Part shown: positions 8,431-15,656 of the stretch, in pieces
Numbering within the stretch: position 1 is the stretch's first letter
How the letters are laid out: the number at the start of each line of letters is the position of its first letter
Source of the DNA: JAFARZ01 sp035651595
GTDB lineage: Bacteria > Actinomycetota > Actinomycetes > Streptosporangiales > Streptosporangiaceae
Length of the DNA: 37,649 nucleotides
Assembly: GCA_035651595.1 (NCBI GenBank)
Contig: DASRFJ010000066.1
Location: forward strand, 1-37,649
Reading direction: 5' to 3'
Notes under the pieces: generated by a model
Told to the model about the DNA's origin: nothing
Databases searched by the model: none
What the model saw: only the letters and a program-made list of their open reading frames with translations
Made by a program: the position numbers and the translations under genes

Positions 8431-10074
8431 ATGATCAACGGACCGATCCACGCGCCGCGCGGCACGGAGCTCAGCTGCAAGGGCTGGCCCCAGGAAGCCG
8501 CGATGCGGATGCTGATGAACAACCTCGACCCCGAGGTGGCCGAACATCCGGACCAGCTCGTGGTCTACGGCGGTTCCGGCCGGGCCGCGCGCAGCTGGGA
8601 CGCGTACCACGCGATCATCGCCACCCTCAAGGACCTCGAGCAGGACGAGACTCTGCTGGTCCAGTCCGGCAAGCCGGTCGGCGTACTCAGAACCCACGAG
8701 TGGGCGCCCCGCGTGCTGATCGCCAATTCGAACCTGGTCCCGCAGTGGGCCACCTGGGACGAATTCCGCCGGCTCGAGCAGCTCGGCCTCACCATGTACG
8801 GCCAGATGACGGCCGGTTCGTGGATCTACATCGGCACCCAGGGCATCCTCCAGGGCACGTACGAGACGTTCGCCGCGATAGCGGAGAAGCGGTTCGGCGG
8901 CACGCTGGCCGGCACGATCACGCTCACCGCGGGCCTCGGCGGCATGGGCGGCGCCCAGCCGCTCGCCGTCACGATGAACGGCGGCGTGGTGATCTGCGTC
9001 GACTGCGACCAGGCCAGCATCACCCGGCGGATCGAGCACGGCTACCTGGACGAGCAGGCGCACGACATCGACGACGCCATCCGCCGGGCCACCGCCGCCC
9101 GCGACCAAAGCCGACCGCTGTCCATCGGCCTGCTCGGGAACGCCGCCGACGTGGTGCCGGACTTCCTTGCCCGCGGCGCGGCGATCGACATCGTGACCGA
9201 CCAGACCTCGGCGCACGACCCGCTCAGCTACCTGCCCAGCGGCGTCGCGTTCGAGGACATGGCCGCCCTTCGCGCCGAAGACCCGGCGGGCTTCACCCGG
9301 CGGGCCCGCGAGTCGATGGCCAATCACGTCGCCGCGATGGTCGGCTTCCTCGACGCCGGCGCCGAGGTCTTCGACTACGGCAACTCGATCCGCGGTGAGG
9401 CCGAACTGGCCGGGTACACCCGCGCGTTCGACTTCCCCGGCTTCGTGCCTGCCTACATCAGGCCGCTGTTCTGCGAGGGCAAGGGCCCGTTCCGGTGGGC
9501 CGCGCTGTCCGGCGACCCGGCGGACATCGCCAGGACCGACAAGGCCATCCTCGACCTGTTCCCGCAGAACGAGCCGCTGGCCAGGTGGATCCGGATGGCC
9601 GGCGAGAAGGTGCACTACCAGGGCCTGCCGGCCCGGATCTGCTGGCTCGGCTACGGCGAGCGGCACCTGGCCGGCCTGAGGTTCAACGAACTGGTCGCCA
9701 ACGGCGAGGTCCAGGCCCCGATCGTGCTAGGAAGGGACCACTTGGACTGCGGCTCGGTCGCCTCGCCGTACCGCGAGACCGAGGGCATGGCCGACGGCTC
9801 CGACGCGATCGCCGACTGGCCGCTGCTGAACGCGCTGGTCAACACCTCTTCCGGCGCGACCTGGGTGTCGATCCACCACGGCGGCGGCGTCGGGATCGGC
9901 AGGTCCATCCACGCCGGCCAGGTCTGCGTCGCCGACGGCACCGAACTGGCGGCCCAGAAACTGGAGCGCGTCCTCACCAACGACCCCGGCATGGGCGTCC
10001 TGCGCCACGCCGACGCCGGCTACGAGAAGGCCTCGACCGTCGCCACGCAGCGCGGCGTACGGGTACCAATGTGA
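8431..10074 (+). CDS. hutU: Urocanate hydratase
   Basis: Converts urocanate to 4-imidazolone-5-propionate, the second step of histidine breakdown, using tightly bound NAD+ in the cytoplasm. 547 residues, close to the family's usual 550-560. Diagnostic segments include YGGSGRAARSW (46-56), the glycine-rich NAD region near GGLGGMGGAQPLAV, and the C-terminal block LDCGSVASPYRET to SIHHGGGVGIGRS with the active-site Cys region. ATG 8431 is preferred to GTG 8413 because the family begins with a short lead before GTELSCKGW. The stop overlaps a GTG that begins the downstream repeat and small frame. Confidence 0.96.
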   Translation: MINGPIHAPRGTELSCKGWPQEAAMRMLMNNLDPEVAEHPDQLVVYGGSGRAARSWDAYHAIIATLKDLEQDETLLVQSGKPVGVLRTHEWAPRVLIANSNLVPQWATWDEFRRLEQLGLTMYGQMTAGSWIYIGTQGILQGTYETFAAIAEKRFGGTLAGTITLTAGLGGMGGAQPLAVTMNGGVVICVDCDQASITRRIEHGYLDEQAHDIDDAIRRATAARDQSRPLSIGLLGNAADVVPDFLARGAAIDIVTDQTSAHDPLSYLPSGVAFEDMAALRAEDPAGFTRRARESMANHVAAMVGFLDAGAEVFDYGNSIRGEAELAGYTRAFDFPGFVPAYIRPLFCEGKGPFRWAALSGDPADIARTDKAILDLFPQNEPLARWIRMAGEKVHYQGLPARICWLGYGERHLAGLRFNELVANGEVQAPIVLGRDHLDCGSVASPYRETEGMADGSDAIADWPLLNALVNTSSGATWVSIHHGGGVGIGRSIHAGQVCVADGTELAAQKLERVLTNDPGMGVLRHADAGYEKASTVATQRGVRVPM

Positions 10075-10171
10075 GCGAGCGGCGGGGCGCGGTGATGCCT
10101 GGACTGAGGAGGGAGCGACGAAGGAGCGAGCGACGAAGGAAGGCATCACCTCGAAGCGCCCCGACGGCGAG
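10071..10171 (+). repeat. Hairpin-forming junction repeat, copy A
   Basis: About 100 bases between hutU and the M20 gene that recur, inverted, at 35089-35191. It begins GTGAGCGAG on the hutU stop. The stem pairs GGGGCGC (10084-10090) and GGTGATGCC (10091-10099) with GGCATCACC (10142-10150) and GCGCCCC (10156-10162); the loop is a purine-rich run built on GGGAGCGACGAAGGAGCGAG. Against copy B the stem carries two compensating pair changes and one G-U wobble. Confidence 0.75.
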
Positions 10172-10181
10172 CGAACAATGA
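10071..10181 (+). CDS. Possible 36-residue Arg-rich coupling peptide within junction repeat
   Basis: The frame starts at GTG overlapping the hutU stop (GTGA) and ends at a TGA overlapping the start of the M20 gene (ATGA), so ribosomes could pass straight from one gene to the next. The peptide is very basic (GLRRERRRSERRRKASP in the middle). It lies wholly within the repeat, so it may be translated only for coupling and have no function as a protein. Confidence 0.3.
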   Translation: MSERRGAVMPGLRRERRRSERRRKASPRSAPTASEQ

Positions 10182-11524
10182 GCAGCGGAGTGACCTTCGC
10201 GCGGCTCTGGAAAGGCCTAGAACCCATCGGCAGAACGACGTCGGGTTATCGTCGCTATACCTGGACTTCGGTCGATACCTTGTTGCGCAACTGGTTCATC
10301 GAAAGCGCAACGTCCCGAGGGCTTTCTGCCGAGACCGACCGTAACGGGAACATCTGGGCTTGGTGGGATGTCTCGGGGTCCGATGAGTATCGCCGCCGGC
10401 CGACTCCGAAGGCCGGCGGCGACACTCACGCGGCCCCTCGACCTGGCGCGATTGTGACCGGGAGCCATCTGGATTCGGTCCCTGACGGTGGCGCGTTCGA
10501 CGGGCCGTTGGGCGTGGTCTCCGGGCTGGCCGCGATTGACCTGCTTCGGGCCCGGGGCGTCACGCCCAGGCGGCCTATCGCGGTGACCGTCTTCGTCGAG
10601 GAGGAAGGGGCCCGTTTCGGGCTGGCCTGCCTCGGCAGCAAGCTGCTAACGGGTGCGGTCGACCCTGGTCGAGCAGCTGCGCTGGCGGACGATAGCGGTG
10701 TGACGTGGGCGGAGGCGATGGCCGCGGCCGGGCTGGACCCGGCCGGGATCGGCCCCGACGAGGACCTCCTCGGCAACATCCACGCCTTCGTTGAACTTCA
10801 CATCGAGCAAGGCCGCGCCCTCGCGGCCCTCCCCGCCCCCGCAACCCCGCCCGCAACGTCGGCGCCCAGCGGGTCAAATGCGCAGTTGAGCCCACTAGAG
10901 CGTGTCAATTCGGGGGCGCTCGCTGTCGCGGACGGTATCTGGCCGCATGGCCGGTGGCGGTTTGACTTCACGGGCGTGCCAGATCACGCCGGTACCGCCC
11001 GGTTCGCGGACCGGCGGGATCCGATGCTTCCGTTCGCAAGCACCGTGCTCGCGGCCCGCCGCATCGCGGCAGACCTAGGCGCCCTGGCCACGTTCGGCAA
11101 GGTCGCCGCCGAACCCGGGGCGGTGAACGGCGTTCCCGCGGCCGTGCATGCCTGGCTGGACGCCAGAGCCCCGGATGAGGAAACGCTGGCGGGATGTGTC
11201 ACCACCGTACGTTCTGAGGCCGACGTTTTCAGCGGGGAACACGGGGTCGGCCTCAGCGTACGGCAGGAGTCGGCGACCGCGGTGACCGTGTTCGACCCGG
11301 GGCTGCGGGAGCGGATCGCGGTCATCCTCGGCGGCGTGCCGGTGCTGCCGACCGGGGCGGGCCACGACGCGGGGGTGCTCGCCGCGCGGGTGCCGACCGC
11401 GATGCTGTTCGTGCGGAACCCGACCGGGGTGTCGCACTCGCCGGCCGAACACGCCGAGGCCGAAGACTGCGAGGCCGGGGTGCTCGCGCTCGCCGCGGTG
11501 CTGGAGGAACTGGCATGCCGCTGA
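10178..11524 (+). CDS. M20-family amidohydrolase of hut operon (allantoate amidohydrolase-like)
   Basis: 448 residues of the dinuclear-metal M20 / N-carbamoyl-amino-acid hydrolase family. Visible metal and catalytic residues are H97 (GSHLDSVPDGG), D108 (FDGPLG), the EEEGARFG glutamates 141-143, H208 (ELHIEQG) and a C-terminal SHSPAEHAE histidine. Lying between hutU and hutF, it probably removes the formyl group from N-formylglutamate made by HutF; that substrate is inferred from position. Two oddities: a low-complexity insert of about 30 residues (about 213-243, Ala/Pro/Ser-rich) follows the HIEQG motif, and the first 70 codons use fewer G/C third bases than the neighbours. Start ATG 10178 overlaps the stop of the small upstream frame. 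Confidence 0.85.
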   Translation: MSSGVTFARLWKGLEPIGRTTSGYRRYTWTSVDTLLRNWFIESATSRGLSAETDRNGNIWAWWDVSGSDEYRRRPTPKAGGDTHAAPRPGAIVTGSHLDSVPDGGAFDGPLGVVSGLAAIDLLRARGVTPRRPIAVTVFVEEEGARFGLACLGSKLLTGAVDPGRAAALADDSGVTWAEAMAAAGLDPAGIGPDEDLLGNIHAFVELHIEQGRALAALPAPATPPATSAPSGSNAQLSPLERVNSGALAVADGIWPHGRWRFDFTGVPDHAGTARFADRRDPMLPFASTVLAARRIAADLGALATFGKVAAEPGAVNGVPAAVHAWLDARAPDEETLAGCVTTVRSEADVFSGEHGVGLSVRQESATAVTVFDPGLRERIAVILGGVPVLPTGAGHDAGVLAARVPTAMLFVRNPTGVSHSPAEHAEAEDCEAGVLALAAVLEELACR

Positions 11525-12876
11525 GGCGCTGGCACGCCGAACAGGTCTGGCTGCCCGGGCGTGGCCTGAGCCGGGACGTACTCGTCGAGGCCAACGGGGA
11601 ACGGTTCACCACCGTGACCCCTGGGGTCACAGCGCCTGGCGATGCCACGCGGCTGCGCGGACTCACCCTGCCGGGGTTCGCGAACGCGCACTCGCACGCG
11701 TTTCACCGGGCGCTGCGCGGCGTCACCCAGGCCGGCAAGGGGACGTTCTGGACATGGCGCGAGATCATGTACTCGGTCGCGGAGCGGCTGGATCCGGACA
11801 GCTACTTCCGGCTGGCGCGCGCGGTGTACGCCGAGATGGCGCGGGCCGGGATCAGCTGCGTGGGAGAGTTCCACTACCTGCACCATCAGCCGGGCGGCGC
11901 GCCGTACGAGTCGCCGAACGCGATGGGCGGAGCCCTGATCGCGGCGGCCGCCGAGGCAGGCGTGCGGGTCACGCTGCTCGACACGTGCTACCTCGCCGGC
12001 GGGCTTGACCGGGACGGCGTGGTGCCGCTGGGGGAGCGGCAGCTGCGGTTCGGGGACGGGGACGGCGAGGGGTGGGCGGCACGGATGTCCGCGTTCCCGC
12101 TCGATCCGCACGGAATGCTGACGCCGTCGGCGCGGGTGGGCGCCGCGATCCATTCGGTGCGGGCGGTGCCGCCGGAGCAGATGGGGCCGGTGGTGGCGTG
12201 GGCACATCAGTACGGCGCGCCGCTGCACGTCCACCTGTCCGAGCAGCTCGCGGAGAACGAGGCGTGCGTCGCGGTGTACGGGGTGTCGCCCACCCGGCTG
12301 CTGTATGACGAGGAGGCGCTGGGGCCGCGGACTTCGGTGGTGCACGCGACGCACCTGTCCGCGTCGGACGTGTTGCTGCTCGGCGGGTCGCGCGGGTACG
12401 CGTGCATCTGCCCGACTACCGAGCGTGACCTTGGGGACGGGCTCGCGCCGTCGCTGGAGCTGTCCTCGGCGGGGTGCGAGCTGACGCTCGGCAGCGACAG
12501 CCACGCGGTGATCGACATGCTCGAGGAGGCGCGCGGCGTGGAGTACGGCGAGCGGCTGGCGCGTCAGTCGCGCGGGGTGTTCGGCGCGGACGAACTGCTG
12601 AGCGCGGCCACGCGCGCTGGGCATGCCAGTCTGGGCTGGCCCGATGCCGGCGACATCGCCCCCGGCGCGTGGGCCGACCTGGTCACCATCGGGCTTGACT
12701 CCGTTCGCACCGCGGGCATCGGCGACCACCCCGCCGAGTCGGCGGTCTTCGCCGCCACCGCGTCCGACGTGCGCGACGTGGTCATCAGCGGCCGCGACGT
12801 CGTCCGTGACGGCGTCCACCTGCTGGTGGCGGACCTCCCCGCGGAGCTAGACGCCGCCATCCGGGCGCTCCGGTAA
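11515..12876 (+). CDS. hutF: Formimidoylglutamate deiminase
   Basis: Hydrolyses N-formimino-glutamate to N-formylglutamate and ammonia, in the five-step histidine route. 453 residues of the amidohydrolase superfamily: metal ligands H59 and H61 in NAHSHAFHRAL, a further His in the HVHLSEQ strand and an Asp in the TLGSDSHAV strand. The segment GKGTFWTWREIMY is typical of HutF. Its ATG lies inside the last codons of the M20 gene (10-base overlap), showing an operon with hutU and the amidohydrolase. Its end overlaps the convergent lepB by 30 bases. HutI, usually the neighbour in Streptomyces-type clusters, is not found here. Confidence 0.93.
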   Translation: MPLRRWHAEQVWLPGRGLSRDVLVEANGERFTTVTPGVTAPGDATRLRGLTLPGFANAHSHAFHRALRGVTQAGKGTFWTWREIMYSVAERLDPDSYFRLARAVYAEMARAGISCVGEFHYLHHQPGGAPYESPNAMGGALIAAAAEAGVRVTLLDTCYLAGGLDRDGVVPLGERQLRFGDGDGEGWAARMSAFPLDPHGMLTPSARVGAAIHSVRAVPPEQMGPVVAWAHQYGAPLHVHLSEQLAENEACVAVYGVSPTRLLYDEEALGPRTSVVHATHLSASDVLLLGGSRGYACICPTTERDLGDGLAPSLELSSAGCELTLGSDSHAVIDMLEEARGVEYGERLARQSRGVFGADELLSAATRAGHASLGWPDAGDIAPGAWADLVTIGLDSVRTAGIGDHPAESAVFAATASDVRDVVISGRDVVRDGVHLLVADLPAELDAAIRALR

Positions 12877-13770
12877 GCGGGTGCGGCGGCGGCGCCACAA
12901 GAGCACGGGGGTGACCAGCATGACCGCGGCGGCGGCCGGGGCCGTGTCGAGGGCGGCCTGCTTGAACGTGCCGGGAATGGGGATGTCGCCGATCCGCGAA
13001 AGCGGCCAGATGACCAGGAAGGCGCGGCCGCTCACCGCGCTGATCGGCACCGTGCCGTGATCCGGGAACCCGTCCTTGTCGTGCAGCACCGAGTCGTCGG
13101 AGAAGTTCCGGTTGTCGCCCATCACCCACAGCCGGCCGCGCGGCACCGTGATGCTGAATTGGTACGCGGACGCGGGCGCACCCGGATAGATGTAGCCCGT
13201 CTCATGCAGCGGGACGCCGTTGACCGTCATCAGGCCGTTGGTACAGCAGGCCACGTGGTCGCCGGGCAAGCCGATGACCCGTTTGATGTAGTACGTCGTG
13301 TTGTTGTGAATCCCCACGTCGGCGAGCACGGCGTCGAAGAACCGGACCACCGGGTTGCTGGGCGGCGGCGGGACCGGGCTGCCGTCGAGGTTGCCCCAGG
13401 AGCCGGCGCCGCTGAACACGATGACGTCGCCGCGATCGATGCCGCGGAAGTGGTAGACGAGCTTGTTGACCAGCACCCGGTCGCCAGGCAGCAGCGTGTT
13501 CTCCATGGACGCCGAAGGGATCCGGTACACCTGCACGACGAACGCCTTGACCAGCAGGGTGAGCACGACCGCGGCGACGACGATGATCGCCAGTTCGCGG
13601 TAGAGCTTCTTGCCCTTCTTGCCCTTCTTGCCGAGATTGTCCGTGCCGTCGGCCGCGGTGGCGTCGGCGGCCTCGCCGTCCGTCCCGGGTTGCGCCTCGG
13701 TCTCGGTCGTGGCTTCCGGCTCGGTCGTGGCCTCAGTGCTGTCTGGTTCCATACCCTCTGGCTCTTGCAT
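12847..13770 (-). CDS. lepB: Signal peptidase I
   Basis: Membrane-bound serine/lysine protease that removes signal peptides from secreted proteins. 307 residues. A disordered acidic N-terminus (1-46, Glu/Thr/Ala) and a Lys/Gly-rich stretch are followed by a membrane segment (about 60-80), catalytic S88 (IPSASMENT), catalytic K163 (YYIKRVIGLPGD), the GDNRN box and a C-terminal hydrophobic segment before RRRR. It therefore has both N- and C-terminal anchors, as in several actinobacterial SipX-type peptidases. ATG 13770 is chosen because AGGGGG lies at good spacing; GTG 13788 is an alternative. It is convergent with hutF and divergent from the reductase gene. Confidence 0.95.
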   Translation of the reverse strand: MQEPEGMEPDSTEATTEPEATTETEAQPGTDGEAADATAADGTDNLGKKGKKGKKLYRELAIIVVAAVVLTLLVKAFVVQVYRIPSASMENTLLPGDRVLVNKLVYHFRGIDRGDVIVFSGAGSWGNLDGSPVPPPPSNPVVRFFDAVLADVGIHNNTTYYIKRVIGLPGDHVACCTNGLMTVNGVPLHETGYIYPGAPASAYQFSITVPRGRLWVMGDNRNFSDDSVLHDKDGFPDHGTVPISAVSGRAFLVIWPLSRIGDIPIPGTFKQAALDTAPAAAAVMLVTPVLLWRRRRTRLPERPDGGV

Positions 13771-13811
13771 CGTCGGACCCCCTGGCACCGGTTCAGTGTG
13801 CCATACCTCCC

Positions 13812-13829
13812 TGTGGATAGATTGATGGC
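13812..13829 (+). promoter_or_regulatory. -10 box of reductase gene and DnaA-box-like site
   Basis: TAGATT (13818-13823) lies six bases before ATG 13830, as expected for a leaderless transcript. On the other strand CTATCCACA (13820-13812) differs from the DnaA box TTATCCACA by one base and overlaps this -10 box. Confidence 0.4.
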
Positions 13830-14603
13830 ATGAGCGATATGCCGATGGTGCAGGTGGGCGACGGGGTCGAGATGCCGATGGTGGGGTTCGGCACCTGGCA
13901 GCTGACAGGAAAGCAGGCGTACGACGGGGTGCGCCGCGCGCTGGACGTGGGATACCGGCACATCGACACCGCGACGATGTACGGCAATCAGGCCGAGGTC
14001 GGCCGGGCGCTGCGGGACAGCGGCCTGGACCGTCGCGAGGTCTTCATCACCACGAAGCTGGCGCCGGGCCGGTTCGGCAAGGAGCGGGAGACGATCACCG
14101 AGTCGCTGGCCGGCCTCGGTACCGACCACGTGGACCTGTGGCTGATTCACTGGCCGGGACGGCGCTCGGCTTCCTCGCTGAATGCCTGGCAGGAGATGCG
14201 CACGCTGCGTTCGGAAGGAAAGGCCCGCACGATCGGGGTATCGAACTTCAGCCCGGCTCAGATCGACGAGCTGACCTCGGGCACCGGCGAGACTCCCGCG
14301 GTCAACCAGGTGCCGTGGTCGCCGTCCGAGCACGACCCCGCGCTGCTCGCTTCGTTCCGGGACCGCGGTGTGGTGGTCGAAGGCTACAGCCCGCTCAAGA
14401 ACACCAACCTCAAGGACCGCACGCTCACCGAGATAGCCGAGGCGCACGGCGTGACGCCGGCGCAGGTGGTGCTGCGGTGGCATATCGAACTCGGCATCGT
14501 CGTCCTCCCGCGGTCCAAGCGACCGGAGCGGATCGCGTCGAACTTCGACGTGTTCGGCTTCTCGCTGACCGACGAGGAGGTCAAGCGGCTCAGCGGCCGC
14601 TGA
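13830..14603 (+). CDS. Aldo-keto reductase (diketogluconate reductase-like)
   Basis: NADPH-dependent carbonyl reductase of 257 residues in a TIM-barrel fold. The catalytic tetrad is visible as D46 (HIDTATMY), Y51, K76 (ITTKL) and H107 (WLIHWPG). The cofactor end carries LPRSKRPERIASN, the phosphate-binding loop of this family. Sequence pattern fits the 2,5-diketo-gluconate reductase branch; the physiological substrate cannot be read from sequence or neighbours. No ribosome-binding site is seen; a TAGATT box six bases upstream suggests a leaderless message. The stop codon lies within a perfect 16-base palindrome. Confidence 0.93.
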   Translation: MSDMPMVQVGDGVEMPMVGFGTWQLTGKQAYDGVRRALDVGYRHIDTATMYGNQAEVGRALRDSGLDRREVFITTKLAPGRFGKERETITESLAGLGTDHVDLWLIHWPGRRSASSLNAWQEMRTLRSEGKARTIGVSNFSPAQIDELTSGTGETPAVNQVPWSPSEHDPALLASFRDRGVVVEGYSPLKNTNLKDRTLTEIAEAHGVTPAQVVLRWHIELGIVVLPRSKRPERIASNFDVFGFSLTDEEVKRLSGR

Positions 14604-14604
14604 G
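14589..14604. terminator. Palindrome over the reductase stop codon
   Basis: CTCAGCGGCCGCTGAG is a perfect 16-base palindrome that includes the TGA stop. It has no loop and no T run, so a terminator role is weakly supported. Confidence 0.25.
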
Positions 14605-14657
14605 CTGAGCGTCGCGGCGGCGAAGTATCGCGCAACTCGTTGCCCCTGGCAAATGGG

Positions 14658-14695
14658 GCGTCCACAGGCGGGGGGTCCTTTACCTGTTGTCCACA
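14658..14695 (+). promoter_or_regulatory. DnaA-box-like sites upstream of ssb
   Basis: TTGTCCACA at 14687-14695 matches the Streptomyces DnaA box exactly, and GCGTCCACA at 14658-14666 matches its conserved TCCACA core. They lie 98-135 bases before the SSB start, and a third similar site is at 13812-13820. Binding would link this ssb gene to replication initiation; no in-window origin features accompany them. Confidence 0.4.
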
Positions 14696-14792
14696 GCTCC
14701 GCGGCCGTCCGAGCGGAGTTCCTGGCTTTCGCGCACCGTTGGAGGCATCCCGGCGACGTGGGGTCCCGGGAGGCCAAGAAGGAGCGAGCAAC

Positions 14793-15452
14793 ATGAGTCA
14801 GGGCGGGTACGTGACCCTCATCGGCTTCGTCGCACGGGAGCCGAGCCTTCGCAAGACCAAGGACGACAAGCCGGTCGCGGACGTCCGGGTCGGCGCGACC
14901 ACCAGGTATTTCGACAAGAGCCTCGGTGCGTGGACCGACGGCGACACCAGCTACTACACGGTGACCTGCTGGCGTCGGCTGGCAGATTACGCGAAGGCCA
15001 GCCTGCGCAAGGGCGATCCGGTCATGGTCAAGGGACGGTTCCGCACGCACACCTATGAGGACAAGCAGGGCCGGATCAGGACCGAGGTAGAGATCACCGC
15101 AGACACGATCGGGCACGACCTGAGCCGTGGCATCGCCAACTACATCCGCCCGCCAGAGCGGCAGCGCACCGCTGAGGAGGACGACATGGCCATGCGCAAC
15201 GACTTCGGCGGCGGCGACGTCAGCGATGGGGAAGGCGGCGACGGTGACGGCGATGCGGAGATGCTGGCCGGCACCGGAATCCCGCCGTTCGGCGCGCCCG
15301 ATGGCACGTCTGGCTTCAGCAATCTGGAGTCGGACGCCGTGGACGAGGAGGAAGCCGTCGAGCAGCTCAACCGGGAACTCGACAAGGCGCTCGCCGAGGA
15401 CGGCGAACTAGGACCAGATAACGCCTCGCACCGAATTCCCTCTCTTCCGTAG
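14793..15452 (+). CDS. ssbB: Single-stranded DNA-binding protein, SsbB-like paralogue
   Basis: 219 residues. The OB fold (about 1-110) is clear: GYVTLIGFVAREP, then DVRVGATTRYFD, SYYTVTCWRRLADY and GDPVMVKGRFRT. The C-terminal part is acidic and Gly/Asp-rich but ends SHRIPSLP, without the DDDIPF-type tip through which replicative SSB recruits partners. This is like Streptomyces SsbB, which also lacks the tip and is needed for chromosome segregation in sporulation; the gene also sits near ettA, as is common in actinomycetes. Start ATG 14793 follows AAGGAGCGAG; the open frame to 14640 is ignored. The symbol is assigned by these similarities. Confidence 0.85.
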   Translation: MSQGGYVTLIGFVAREPSLRKTKDDKPVADVRVGATTRYFDKSLGAWTDGDTSYYTVTCWRRLADYAKASLRKGDPVMVKGRFRTHTYEDKQGRIRTEVEITADTIGHDLSRGIANYIRPPERQRTAEEDDMAMRNDFGGGDVSDGEGGDGDGDAEMLAGTGIPPFGAPDGTSGFSNLESDAVDEEEAVEQLNRELDKALAEDGELGPDNASHRIPSLP

Positions 15453-15477
15453 CGCAACAGCCGGAGCAATCGTACCA

Positions 15478-15522
15478 GCACGGAGCGGATGCGTCTCGCC
15501 TCTTAGCGTGACCGCTCCGTGC
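15478..15522 (+). terminator. Stem-loop after ssb
   Basis: GCACGGAGCGG (15478-15488) and CCGCTCCGTGC (15512-15522) form a perfect 11-bp stem with a 23-base loop, 26 bases after the SSB stop. There is no T run, which is normal for actinobacterial terminators. Confidence 0.6.
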
Positions 15523-15585
15523 CGGGCCGAACCGTGACCACCGTCGAACCTATCGGTTTGACGGCCGGCAGGTACGCATCGCATC

Positions 15586-15591
15586 TATAAT
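15586..15591 (+). promoter_or_regulatory. -10 box upstream of diguanylate cyclase
   Basis: A perfect TATAAT, rare in this GC-rich sequence, 65 bases before the start codon. The nearest -35-like TTGACG (15558-15563) is 22 bases away, too far for the standard spacing, so the -35 is uncertain. Confidence 0.45.
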
Positions 15592-15656
15592 GTTACCTAA
15601 CGTGATGGCACGCCGGGTGACCGAGCCCGGCCGGGGGCCAGTGGGGCAGGAAAGGC

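Noticed and set aside
14763..14792. Similarity of the ssb ribosome-binding region (AAGGAGCGAGCAAC) to the junction repeat loop
   Set aside because: Only about 12 bases match, the stem is absent and the match is explained by a normal ribosome-binding site.
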